Below are positions 1 through 8,334 of a stretch of DNA of 24,418 nt, piece by piece. The DNA comes from a virus. The stretch covers positions 1 through 24,418 of IMG/VR virus record IMGVR_UViG_3300024348_000240, one strand, 5' to 3'. Within the stretch, counting starts at the first letter, position 1. The number at the start of each line of letters is the position of its first letter. The position numbers were made by a program, and so were the translations under genes. The notes under the pieces were generated by a model, which worked only from the letters and a program-made list of their open reading frames with translations, was not told the DNA's origin and searched no databases.

Positions 1-561
1 GTACAAAATATTCAAGGAACTGCTAACGAAGTAACAGTATCTCCTACATCGGGCGAAGGCACAACAGTAACAATTGGCCTTCCAGATGATGTAACAATTA
101 CTAATGATTTAAATGTTGGTGGAAACCTTAACGTAACAGGAACAATTAACTCTGTAAATACTACAGAAATTAATATTGTTGACAATAAGGTAAACCTTAA
201 CTCAAATGCAACTGGCACACCAACAGCAAATGCTGGAATAAAAGTAGAGCGTGGGGATTCTGCGGATGTTGAAGTTCTATGGAATGAAACAGATGATCGA
301 TGGACATTAACAAATAATGGAACTAACTACCATGCAATTGCAAGAAAATATGCAGCTGATTTAGCAAATCCATCAAGCTTAACTTATATTCAAGTAAACC
401 ACAACTTAGGGTCTCTAGACGTAACTGTTCAAGTTTTTGAATCAGCAGGATCAAAAGCTCTTGTTGAAACAGATGTAGAGCGCACATCTACAGATGCAGT
501 AACATTAAGATTTGCAACAGCACCAGCAAGTGGAGCATACAGAGTCGTAATTACTGGTTAA
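1..561 (+). CDS. Tail fibre protein, C-terminal part (5' end outside window)
   Basis: The reading frame is open from base 1 and stops at TAA 559-561, so only the last 186 residues are present. The visible part has beta-rich repeats of the kind NVGGNLNVTGTINSV (about residues 38-52), then NATGTPTANAGIKVERG and VLWNETDDRWTL. This series is typical of trimeric tail fibres in T4-like and other aquatic phages. The last 70 residues (from LTYIQVNHNLGSLDVTVQVF) look like a small beta-sandwich tip domain. By context it is a virion fibre acting at the cell surface. The next gene begins 10 bases downstream behind an AAGGAG ribosome site, so the two are probably co-transcribed. Confidence is high for a fibre and low for its exact position on the virion. 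Confidence 0.8.
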   Translation, partial: VQNIQGTANEVTVSPTSGEGTTVTIGLPDDVTITNDLNVGGNLNVTGTINSVNTTEINIVDNKVNLNSNATGTPTANAGIKVERGDSADVEVLWNETDDRWTLTNNGTNYHAIARKYAADLANPSSLTYIQVNHNLGSLDVTVQVFESAGSKALVETDVERTSTDAVTLRFATAPASGAYRVVITG

Positions 562-571
562 GGAGATTTAA

Positions 572-873
572 ATGTCTGTAAAAAGATTAGTCCCCCTTAA
601 CGCCGTTGAATTATTAACAGATCCAGCACCAGGTCGTGTTGGAGATATATACTATAACACCACAGCCTCAGAACTCAGAGTTTGGTCAGGCACAGAGTGG
701 CTAGCAGTTGGATCAGCTGGCGATCAATATACATTAGAAAATCATGTTCACACATATGACGGAGATGTTCACACCGTTTACGCAGGAAACTATAATCCAG
801 CACTTACAATATTTGACGGTGGAACTTCTGCAGCCCAATACGATGAAACAAAAGATATTGATGCAGGTTCACT

Positions 874-877
<4 letters not shown>
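572..877 (+). CDS. Small fibre-associated protein with WDGxxW-like module
   Basis: A 101-residue protein with start ATG 572 behind AAGGAG, seven bases upstream. Residues 20-47 contain [20 protein letters not shown] followed by TEWLAVG. This is the '[14 protein letters not shown]' module common in phage fibres, and it recurs here in the 894-residue protein and in the last gene. The C-terminal part has acidic and histidine-containing segments ([15 protein letters not shown]) and no clear domain. It overlaps the next gene by four bases (ATGA), which implies translational coupling with the collagen-like fibre. The likely role is a fibre subunit or connector; the specific function is not recognised. 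Confidence 0.75.
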
Positions 878-2288
<1,411 letters not shown>

Positions 2289-2289
<1 letters not shown>

Positions 2290-3461
2290 TGGCAATTAGA
2301 CTACAGCTTAGAAGAGACACATCTGCAAACTGGGCAGCAAATAATCCAATTTTACAAATGGGAGAATTTGGTTTTGACACTACTGTAAATAGATTTAAAA
2401 TTGGAATTGCCTCAAATGAAACATCTAGATGGTCAGCTCTTTCTTATTTAAATGTTATTCCAAGCGAACTGGCGGAGCTTGCACAGGATGCAGTAGAGCT
2501 AGCAATTACGGCGGGAACAGGAATTAGCAAAACTTATAACGACATAGCAAACACCATTACTCTTGGAGTAGATACTACAATTGCAAGTAAAGTTTACGTA
2601 GACAATGCCGTAGATGGATTAGGAAATACCTTACCAGAAACTTATATTCCACTGAGCCTACTTGGTAACGCAGACGGAGTTGCCGAACTTGACGCTACAG
2701 GATATGTTCCACAAACACAATTAACCAATACAATAACAGAGGTTAAAGGTTATACAGATACAGCAATTTCTGGATTGGTTAATTCCGCACCAGCTACGCT
2801 AAATACTTTAAAAGAATTATCAGATGCTTTAGGGGCAGATGCAAATTTTGCTACCACAACAGCTACAGCCCTGGGAACAAAAATTACTGCTTCAAGTACA
2901 GAGACGCTTACAAATAAATCAATTAGTTTGGGTTCAAATACATTTACTGGAACAAAAGCACAATTTAATACTGCAATGTCAGATGCTGACTTTGTTACCT
3001 TGGCGGGAACAGAAGAGCTAACAAACAAAACATTAAACTCACCAATTCTTAATTCTCCAACAGGTTTATTAAAAGCCGATGTAGGTTTAAGCCTTGTTGA
3101 CAATACATCAGATGCTAGCAAGCCAGTATCAACTGCAACGCAAACCGAGTTAGACACTAAATTAAACAAATTAGTTCAAACAAATGCACAGGCTGCAGCA
3201 TATCAACTTGCAGTAGGCGATGCTTTTAAATTAATTGAAATGAGTGGCGGCGGGGCCCTAACAATAGTAGATTCTGGGCTATTCCCAGTAGGGTATACTG
3301 TAGATGTTTTACAAACGGGATCTTCTCAAGTAACAATTCAAGGTAGCGGGTTTACTCCAAATGCTACGCCAGGATTAAAATTAAGAACACAGTGGAGTTC
3401 TGCAACTTTGATTAAAAGAGCATTAAATTCGTGGGTTGTTCTTGGCGATTTAACCGTTTAA
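2289..3461 (+). CDS. Mtd-type N-domain tail fibre
   Basis: A 390-residue fibre. Residues 1-52 (RLQLRRDTSANWAANNPIL, MGEFGFDTTVNRFKIGI) are a second copy of the Mtd-like N-terminal domain found in the upstream gene. Residues about 60-95 contain the 'AQDAVE...ISKTYNDIANTITL' module repeated in the 894-residue protein. Residues about 117-145 carry TYIPLSLLGNADGVAELDA, and about 164-192 carry a LNTLKELSDALGAD segment, both typical of phage fibre shafts. TLTNKSI and ELTNKTLNSPIL mark beta-helix-like shaft repeats at about 205-265. Residues about 300-390 are a beta domain ending in WVVLGDLTV that is widespread at fibre tips. The ATG overlaps the preceding stop by one base (TAATG), so re-initiation is likely. 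Confidence 0.88.
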
Positions 3462-3476
3462 AAGAAAGATACATAA

Positions 3477-4418
3477 ATGGCAATTAGAAACTCTGGAAAA
3501 CATGGCAGACGCAAAGTGTCTGTTCCAAATGTGACTGGATCAAGCAGATCTAATGCCCAAACATCAATTACTGCAGCTAGCTTAACATATTCAGAATCTT
3601 CAACAAATACATCCGACTCTGGTCTTTCACAAATAGTTCAAAGTCAAGGAATTTCTTCAGGATCTGTTGTTTTAATAGGAAGCGATGTTCCATTTACTTA
3701 TTATAACTACGTTGCACCTCCTCCGCCAATTATTGCAACTCCACCGCCTATCATTGCGGTAACACCGCCTATCATTGCGGTAACACCGCCTATCATTGCG
3801 GTAACACCGCCTATCATTGCGGTAACACCGCCTATCATTGCGGTTCCTTCTCCTGTAATCAACTCAATTACAGAAAATAGATCATGTACTACCATTACTA
3901 TTGACTTTACAACAAGTGATTCTGCTTCTTGGTACGTATTTACTTCAACTGGTTGGGCTGCCGCCTCGACTGGTAATGGCTCCAGCGGTTCATGGACAGG
4001 AAACGTAGGAACTTGCGGAACCACTAGGTCTGGAACTTTAAGAGCCTATCAAAGTGCAAATCAAGGAGGAACATTTGTTTCACAAGCCTTTAGCATTTCA
4101 ACTTTATCATGCTCCAGCTGTACTCCACCGCCTATCATTGCGGTAACACCGCCTATCATTGCGGTAACACCGCCTATCATTGCGGTAACACCGCCTATCA
4201 TTGCGGTAACACCGCCTATCATTGCGGTAACACCGCCTATCATTGCGGTAACACCGCCTATTATTGCGGTAACACCGCCTATCATTGCGGTAACACCGCC
4301 TATCATTGCGGTAACACCGCCTATCATTGCGGCAGTAGATTGTTCAACAGCATCTTGCGGTAATGACCCAGGTAGGGCCTGCTGCTTCTACTTAAGAGGA
4401 GTTTGCCGTGCTTGCTAA
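3477..4418 (+). CDS. Proline-rich PPIIAVT-repeat protein with beta domain and Cys-rich C-terminus
   Basis: A 313-residue protein with start ATG 3477 and only a weak purine-rich AAAGAAAGA upstream. The basic N-terminus (MAIRNSGKHGRRKVSVPN) is followed by a Ser/Thr-rich region. Six PPIIAVT-type heptads lie at about residues 83-124. A beta-sandwich-like domain (about 125-217) contains four cysteines and a WYVFTSTGW segment. Ten more heptads lie at about 218-287, and a 27-residue tail holds six cysteines. I do not recognise a family. The position among fibre genes and the stalk-domain-stalk layout suggest a virion surface fibre, with repeats forming an extended proline-rich stalk and cysteines forming disulfides or binding metal. 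It sits immediately upstream of the oxygenase block, so its prolines and threonines are candidate modification sites; that is inference. Confidence 0.75.
   Translation: MAIRNSGKHGRRKVSVPNVTGSSRSNAQTSITAASLTYSESSTNTSDSGLSQIVQSQGISSGSVVLIGSDVPFTYYNYVAPPPPIIATPPPIIAVTPPIIAVTPPIIAVTPPIIAVTPPIIAVPSPVINSITENRSCTTITIDFTTSDSASWYVFTSTGWAAASTGNGSSGSWTGNVGTCGTTRSGTLRAYQSANQGGTFVSQAFSISTLSCSSCTPPPIIAVTPPIIAVTPPIIAVTPPIIAVTPPIIAVTPPIIAVTPPIIAVTPPIIAVTPPIIAVTPPIIAAVDCSTASCGNDPGRACCFYLRGVCRAC
3723..3848 (+). repeat. 21-bp tandem repeat block 1 (six units, PPIIAVT)
   Basis: Six in-frame 21-base units begin at 3723, 3744, 3765, 3786, 3807 and 3828. The middle four (3744-3827) are identical; the first is diverged (PPIIATP) and the last ends PPIIAVP. 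Each unit encodes PPIIAVT, and 21 bases keep the frame whatever the copy number. Every perfect unit holds the inverted repeat ACCGC, eight bases, GCGGT. Confidence 0.97.
4128..4337 (+). repeat. 21-bp tandem repeat block 2 (ten units, PPIIAVT)
   Basis: Ten in-frame 21-base units start every 21 bases from 4128 to 4317. The only internal change is a silent T for C in the seventh unit (4254), and the last unit ends PPIIAA. The consensus is the same as in block 1 some 280 bases upstream, so the blocks probably arose by duplication and are prone to unequal exchange. Confidence 0.97.
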
Positions 4419-4435
4419 AAATAAATTAAAAGATA

Positions 4436-4464
4436 TTTACTATTTTTGTTGTATATGCTATACT
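4436..4464 (+). promoter_or_regulatory. Promoter, -35 TTTACT / extended -10 TGCTATACT
   Basis: The 70-base gap after the PPIIAVT gene contains TTTACT (4436-4441), a 17-base spacer, then TATACT (4459-4464) with the extended -10 TG at 4456-4457. A start near 4471 would leave a short leader with an AAGGAG site before ATG 4489. This is the best sigma70-like promoter in the window and would drive the small genes and the oxygenase block. The 12 bases TATGCTATACTA recur exactly at 17845-17856. Confidence 0.6.
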
Positions 4465-4488
4465 AAATATTAAAGTCAAGGAGATATA

Positions 4489-4704
4489 ATGCCTAATAGA
4501 AAAATTGCTATGATTAATAACAATAACGTTGTTAGCCAAATTATAGTTTTTGATGAAACAGATATTGCCGAGCAGGGAGTAATTGCTGGGATGCTTTCTG
4601 AGCCAAAATGTTTTGAAATAAATCCTAACTCAGAAGCAACAATGGGATGGACTTATATTAACGGAATAGCATATCCCCCAGAAGAAATAGTGGAGATTAT
4701 ATAA
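4489..4704 (+). CDS. Small GW-motif protein, fibre-chaperone-like
   Basis: A 71-residue protein with start ATG 4489 behind AAGGAGATATA. An N-terminal beta hairpin (KIAMINNNNVVSQIIVFDE) is followed by a C-terminal motif MGWTYINGIAYPPEE. The downstream 63-residue gene has the same plan, ending in KGWTWDGNNFYPP. Short proteins with a 'GW.y..g.f.pP' ending are common among phage tail genes, next to or fused with fibre-assembly chaperone domains. The role is therefore inferred as virion assembly or a small fibre accessory. No catalytic motif is seen. Confidence 0.7.
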   Translation: MPNRKIAMINNNNVVSQIIVFDETDIAEQGVIAGMLSEPKCFEINPNSEATMGWTYINGIAYPPEEIVEII

Positions 4705-4896
4705 ATGGTAAAAAAGTTTATTTTAGTTGTAGGGGAAGATGTTGTTACAGAAATGACTATGCCAGATGTAAATAAATTTAGTGGACTAATTGATACTTTA
4801 TCAAATAACCCCAGGTTTGTTGAAATACCAATAGATTCTGAGATAGATAAGGGCTGGACCTGGGATGGAAATAATTTTTATCCCCCACAAAATTAG
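4705..4896 (+). CDS. Small GW-motif protein, paralogue of the preceding gene
   Basis: A 63-residue protein with ATG 4705 directly after the preceding stop, behind GGAG nine bases upstream. It shares with its neighbour the FILVVGEDVV N-terminal strand-turn-strand, a middle segment with PRFVEIPIDSE (compare PKCFEINPNSE), and the C-terminal GWTWDGNNFYPP. The two look like a tandem duplication. The function is unknown; a chaperone or accessory role in fibre assembly is inferred from similar short proteins at 19543-20066. Confidence 0.7.
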   Translation: MVKKFILVVGEDVVTEMTMPDVNKFSGLIDTLSNNPRFVEIPIDSEIDKGWTWDGNNFYPPQN

Positions 4897-4907
4897 ATTG
4901 GAAATTG

Positions 4908-5150
4908 ATGTCAGACAGCAAAAAATCTTTATGGCAACAATATAAAGAAAATCTAGGTGACACCAGGCCTTGGGATTTGATTAATCCAAATTCTGAATGG
5001 GCATCTGAAGAAAAAGCAGACAACAGATTTTCTATTTGCAAAGCATGCCCAGAGCTTATTCAAGCAACAAAGCAATGCAAAAAATGTGGGTGCTTTATGG
5101 CAGCAAAAACTAAATTAGAGAAAGCCTTGTGCCCTCTTGGGAAATGGTAA
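4908..5150 (+). CDS. Small zinc-ribbon protein
   Basis: An 80-residue protein. I use ATG 4908; a TTG directly before it at 4905 is also possible. Six cysteines fit a zinc ribbon: C44-x2-C47, C57-x2-C60-x-C62 and C75, in the context FSICKACPEL, QCKKCGCFM and CPLGKW. This 'CxxCPEL...CKKCGCFM..K..L..A.CPLGKW' pattern belongs to an uncharacterised family I recall from aquatic phages, often near structural genes. The N-terminal 35 residues are hydrophilic with two tryptophans. The gene is the first of the tightly packed set leading into the oxygenases, and its stop lies one base before the next ATG. It could bind nucleic acid or act as a protein adaptor; neither can be decided here. Confidence 0.8.
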   Translation: MSDSKKSLWQQYKENLGDTRPWDLINPNSEWASEEKADNRFSICKACPELIQATKQCKKCGCFMAAKTKLEKALCPLGKW

Positions 5151-5151
5151 T

Positions 5152-5712
5152 ATGTTTAAAGCAAATATAATTCAAGATTTTATTTCAAAAGAAAATTGTG
5201 AATATTTAATTAATACTGCAATTGCTTCAGATTTATGGGAAAGCGGCGGTTCCACATTTTGGGATAACCGTGTTATTAATTATCATAAAATTGGCGAATA
5301 CGATAAAAAGTCTGCATCCATAATGTTAGACGCAAATGTTCGTTGCGGAGAAAGAATTAAAAACTTGTTTAGCGTAGAAGAAATATACTCTGACACATTA
5401 CAAATAATTAGATGGTTTCCAGGAATGGAACAGCCACCACATGCAGACGACATGAGCAACACCGATATGATAGGATTCGAGCACAGGTCCTTTGGGTCTA
5501 TTATTTATTTAAACGATAACTATACAGGCGGACACACTTATTATCCAAATTTTGATTTTGAAATTATTCCTAAGTCTGGCGCTTTAGCAATTCATCCAGG
5601 GGATCCAGAACACCTTCATGGAGTAACAAAAATTGAAAATGGAATGAGATATACAATTGCTTCGTTTTGGACACAAGAAAAAGAGAAAAGTCATGGCTGG
5701 CCAGTATATTAA
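5152..5712 (+). CDS. 2OG-Fe(II) oxygenase, prolyl 4-hydroxylase-like
   Basis: A 186-residue enzyme with start ATG 5152; an in-frame TTG at 5137 lies inside the previous gene and is less likely. The double-stranded beta-helix signature is complete: H97-x-D99 in EQPPHADD, the distal H156 in HLHGVTKI, and R166 in NGMRYTIASFW for the 2-oxoglutarate carboxylate. The GSIIYLNDNYTGGHTYYPN stretch between them is diagnostic of the P4Hc/PKHD superfamily. Such enzymes couple oxidation of 2-oxoglutarate to succinate and CO2 with hydroxylation of a substrate, often proline in a peptide. The length fits a single catalytic domain. The next gene overlaps by 20 bases. The substrate is unknown; fibre proteins nearby are the obvious candidates. 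Confidence 0.88.
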   Translation: MFKANIIQDFISKENCEYLINTAIASDLWESGGSTFWDNRVINYHKIGEYDKKSASIMLDANVRCGERIKNLFSVEEIYSDTLQIIRWFPGMEQPPHADDMSNTDMIGFEHRSFGSIIYLNDNYTGGHTYYPNFDFEIIPKSGALAIHPGDPEHLHGVTKIENGMRYTIASFWTQEKEKSHGWPVY

Positions 5713-6448
5713 TGATAAGGGTAACGAAGTCCCTGAAAATACAATTGTAGTAATTCCACACGCACTAGACTCGGATGGTTCATACAAAGAAGTTTTGCTT
5801 GACTTAAAGGGCAACCCTAAAAGAGAATGGTTTAATTCTCATTTTTACTATTGCTTGCCATTAACTATAGGAAATCAGTATGGCTATGTAATTAAATCTC
5901 TTAGAGACTTTACTGCTATTTGGGACGGAACTAATAACAATGCACAAATTAATTTTATTAATAATGACAACGAAGATTTGCAAGTAATTAAAGATGGATT
6001 TGGTCAAGGAATTATAACAATACAAAACAAATTTGGATTTAAAACTCCACCAGGAATAAATCTTATGACAATACAGCCACCAAATTGGTTTATACCAGGA
6101 ACCGCTGCGATGACGGGTGTTATTGAGACGGATCAGATTAGGCGTGATTTTACATTTAATTTAAAAATAACAGTTCCCAATATAGAAATATCTGTAAAAA
6201 AAGGTGACCCCCTGGGTGCATTTATTCCAATACCAAGATACTTTGTTGATAGGTTTAGCATAAAGCTTGTGTCAGATATTTTTGATAAAGACTCACACTC
6301 CTTAGAATTAAACGAGCTGATGTCTTTAGGCAAAGAAAGAACTACAATAGATTTGGCAAAACCTCACCAGTCTGGCCGCAGATATTTTAACGGTTTGCAT
6401 ACTAATGAAACTGAATACCCCGATCATCAGAAAAGAGTACCAAAATGA
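5693..6448 (+). CDS. DUF6065-like protein of unknown function
   Basis: A 251-residue protein. ATG 5693 (MAGQYIND) is preferred over an in-frame TTG at 5657, because it follows a purine-rich stretch and overlaps the previous gene by only 20 bases. The core has TPPGINLMTIQPPNWFIPG, then a GVIETD segment, FTFNLKITVPN and KKGDPLGAFIPIPRYF. This arrangement matches, from memory, the uncharacterised DUF6065 family, which occurs in bacteria and phages. No HxD metal motif is seen, so it is not another oxygenase by this criterion. It overlaps the next gene by four bases (ATGA), so it is part of the same translational unit. It may supply or present a substrate to the enzymes, which is inference only. 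Confidence 0.75.
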   Translation: MAGQYINDKGNEVPENTIVVIPHALDSDGSYKEVLLDLKGNPKREWFNSHFYYCLPLTIGNQYGYVIKSLRDFTAIWDGTNNNAQINFINNDNEDLQVIKDGFGQGIITIQNKFGFKTPPGINLMTIQPPNWFIPGTAAMTGVIETDQIRRDFTFNLKITVPNIEISVKKGDPLGAFIPIPRYFVDRFSIKLVSDIFDKDSHSLELNELMSLGKERTTIDLAKPHQSGRRYFNGLHTNETEYPDHQKRVPK

Positions 6449-6993
6449 AAAATCCAATAGTTATAAACAATTTGTTGTCACAAGAAGAGTTTAAAGAATT
6501 GCAAGATTATGTTAAAAATTTAGATAAATCAACATTAGGACATTCTGCTGAATTTAGTAGATACGAATTTGGGGGATCTGAAATATTAGATTCTTTACAC
6601 AAAAAGCTAATGCCCCTTGCTATGGATTTTTTTGAAAGCCAAACCCTAGTTCCATCATTTAATTTTGGCTCTTGGTACTATGGGCAAGCATCCCTAGAAA
6701 AGCATAGAGATGTTGCCCCATGTACTTACAGTATAGATTTATGCGTGTATCAAAATACGCCGTGGGATTTATATGTTGAAGGGGTTCCTTACACACTGCA
6801 AGAAAATGAAGCCCTTTTATATTATGGCGAGGGTCAGAAGCACTGGAGAGAAGAGTTTCCAGATTCAGGAAATAATGTTGTTTGTAATGTTTTTTTCTTT
6901 TATGTTGAGCCAGACCATTGGTCAATTATTGAGCCTGAAGAAAAACACGATATAATTAGAAGACAGAATGCTATTGAAAGGAATTTATCATGA
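6445..6993 (+). CDS. 2OG-Fe(II) oxygenase-like protein (divergent)
   Basis: A 182-residue protein with ATG 6445 coupled to the upstream stop. The N-terminal 'IVINNLLSQEEFKELQDYV' is the typical opening helix of prolyl-hydroxylase-like enzymes. Metal ligands are probably H87-x-D89 (LEKHRDVAPC) and H133 (EGQKHWREEF). The segment YSIDLCVYQNTPWDLYVEG provides the central strands, and VVCNVFFFYV the final strand. The arginine that usually binds 2-oxoglutarate is not at its standard place after H133, so co-substrate binding may differ or activity may be lost. The gene is flanked on both sides by four-base overlaps. It is probably a hydroxylase of the same superfamily, with less certainty than its two neighbours of P4H type. 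Confidence 0.75.
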   Translation: MKNPIVINNLLSQEEFKELQDYVKNLDKSTLGHSAEFSRYEFGGSEILDSLHKKLMPLAMDFFESQTLVPSFNFGSWYYGQASLEKHRDVAPCTYSIDLCVYQNTPWDLYVEGVPYTLQENEALLYYGEGQKHWREEFPDSGNNVVCNVFFFYVEPDHWSIIEPEEKHDIIRRQNAIERNLS

Positions 6994-7772
6994 AAATTGA
7001 AAAACACTGCGATGGAAATGTAATAATAGTTGAAGATTTTTTGAGTCAAGAAGAAATTACGCAGCTAGACTCTTTTATGAGAAATTTTGACTATAACAAT
7101 TTGCAAGAGCACGAATTTAAATATTGGGGAAAACGTTTAATTAATGATTATCAAATGAAATTAAACCCAGGGTATGAAAATGTTATGGATGGCGTTTTAC
7201 CTACTTTAAATTCTATAATACAAAGAACAACAAACTTTTTAAATGAGCAAGACTATCAAGCCGAGTGGATCCCTTCTCCACATAATTTAATTAAAATGTT
7301 TAATGGCTCAAGTAACATGGAGTTTGATGGAGACAAAGAATTAGAAATGTTTATCCACATAGACAATCAAGGACACATGGAAAGCCCAATTATGTGGGGT
7401 AGCGTACTTTATCTTAATGATGATTATGAGGGCGGAGAGATTTATTATCCAGATTATGATTACCTGTATAAGCCCAAGGCTGGCTCAATGGCATTGCATA
7501 GAGGCAACACCCGTCACGGAGTCAAAAAAGTAATTTCTGGTGAACGTTTTTGTGCAGCCTCTTTAGTTACAATAAAAGGAAATTGGAATAATAATCCTTT
7601 GCCAACTAGAACTGATAACGCAGACAACCCTTACCATTATCCAATAGGGTACTGGGGAAAAAGATACAGGCTTGATCCTATTCAAGGAGAAATTAAAAAC
7701 CTTAGAAGCGACGGATCTACAGCAGAATATAACCCAGATCCTGAATTAGGAAGGGCGGATGGAAATGGTTGA
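6990..7772 (+). CDS. 2OG-Fe(II) oxygenase, prolyl 4-hydroxylase/PKHD type
   Basis: A 260-residue protein with start ATG 6990 overlapping the previous stop (ATGA). Motifs in order are NVIIVEDFLSQEEITQLDSF (entry helix), H123-I-D125 in MFIHIDNQGH, GSVLYLNDDYEGGEIYYPD, GSMALHRG, then H176 in TRHGVKK and R186 in SGERFCAAS. All four active-site residues are present. The C-terminal 60 residues (GYWGKRYRLDPIQGEIKNLR and a polar tail) extend beyond the usual domain and may bind the substrate or another virion protein. It resembles the 186-residue enzyme at 5152 in the central motif, so the two are likely diverged paralogues. Substrate unknown. Confidence 0.88.
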   Translation: MKIEKHCDGNVIIVEDFLSQEEITQLDSFMRNFDYNNLQEHEFKYWGKRLINDYQMKLNPGYENVMDGVLPTLNSIIQRTTNFLNEQDYQAEWIPSPHNLIKMFNGSSNMEFDGDKELEMFIHIDNQGHMESPIMWGSVLYLNDDYEGGEIYYPDYDYLYKPKAGSMALHRGNTRHGVKKVISGERFCAASLVTIKGNWNNNPLPTRTDNADNPYHYPIGYWGKRYRLDPIQGEIKNLRSDGSTAEYNPDPELGRADGNG

Positions 7773-8334
7773 TCAATTACTTATAGAAGAAGCAATAAGA
7801 GATAGAAAGATACATGTATTTAGAAATGCGTTTCCAGATACCCCTAAATGGGAAACCATGTTAGCAATTATTGCAAAGTATGTATCTAGAGATCTAGAAG
7901 AGTTTCCAGACAAGAGTCATTTAAGCACTTCAAATCTAGGAGAAGCGTATCTTAGCTTTCAATTACGATGCAGATTTTGGTCTAGACTCACTTATCAATT
8001 ATTTGATCCAAAAGATCCACTTGAGTCGGATGTAAAAGAGCTAATCCCCATACTAGACTGGGCTAATGATACTTACGGTAGCCGCCTTGCAAATACATTT
8101 TCTCTTGTAAGTTTAATGGCTAATAGAGGACAAGTGGGATTAAAACACAGCGATGATGTTGATCAATTTCAATGGAATTGTAGAGGCACTTCACTGTGGA
8201 GGACTGGAGAAGATCTAGAGGTTGAAACTCACATCGAACCTGGAGATTTTATTTTTATTCCAAAGGGCATAAACCATGAAATTGAAACATTGACCCCTAG
8301 GTTTGTAATAAATTTGGTATTGAATAATGAATAA
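7759..8334 (+). CDS. Cupin/JmjC-like 2OG-Fe(II) oxygenase
   Basis: A 191-residue protein. ATG 7759 overlaps the previous gene by 14 bases; a second ATG at 7765 is better spaced from AGGAAGGG and could be the true start. Residues 128-183 hold the cupin core: H130-x-D132 in LKHSDDVDQF, WNCRGTSLWRTG, then IEPGDFIFIPKGINHEIETL with distal H173, and R181 in PRFVINLVL. This 'PGD.ifiPkG..H' arrangement is the Cupin_4/JmjC-like branch, whose known members hydroxylate ribosomal proteins (ROXA type) or histones. The family is thus distinct from the P4H-type genes upstream. It is a putative protein hydroxylase with unknown substrate. Confidence 0.8.
   Translation: MEMVDQLLIEEAIRDRKIHVFRNAFPDTPKWETMLAIIAKYVSRDLEEFPDKSHLSTSNLGEAYLSFQLRCRFWSRLTYQLFDPKDPLESDVKELIPILDWANDTYGSRLANTFSLVSLMANRGQVGLKHSDDVDQFQWNCRGTSLWRTGEDLEVETHIEPGDFIFIPKGINHEIETLTPRFVINLVLNNE

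Noticed and set aside
3723-4337. CRISPR-like array
   Set aside because: The units are contiguous with no spacers, and all are in frame inside a coding gene.
4109-4363. Plus-strand frame encoding AYHCGNT repeats, and minus-strand frames encoding MIGGVTA repeats
   Set aside because: The 21-base unit has no stop in these frames, so any array of it is open. The frames have no domains outside the repeat, and the 3477 frame has clear flanking domains.
5137-5152. TTG start for the first oxygenase at 5137
   Set aside because: ATG 5152 directly follows the upstream stop and has GGGA at suitable distance. The extra five residues would lie inside the upstream gene.
5657-5693. TTG start for the DUF6065-like gene at 5657
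   Set aside because: It would extend the overlap to 56 bases with a lysine/arginine-rich stretch created by the other frame. ATG 5693 is more natural.
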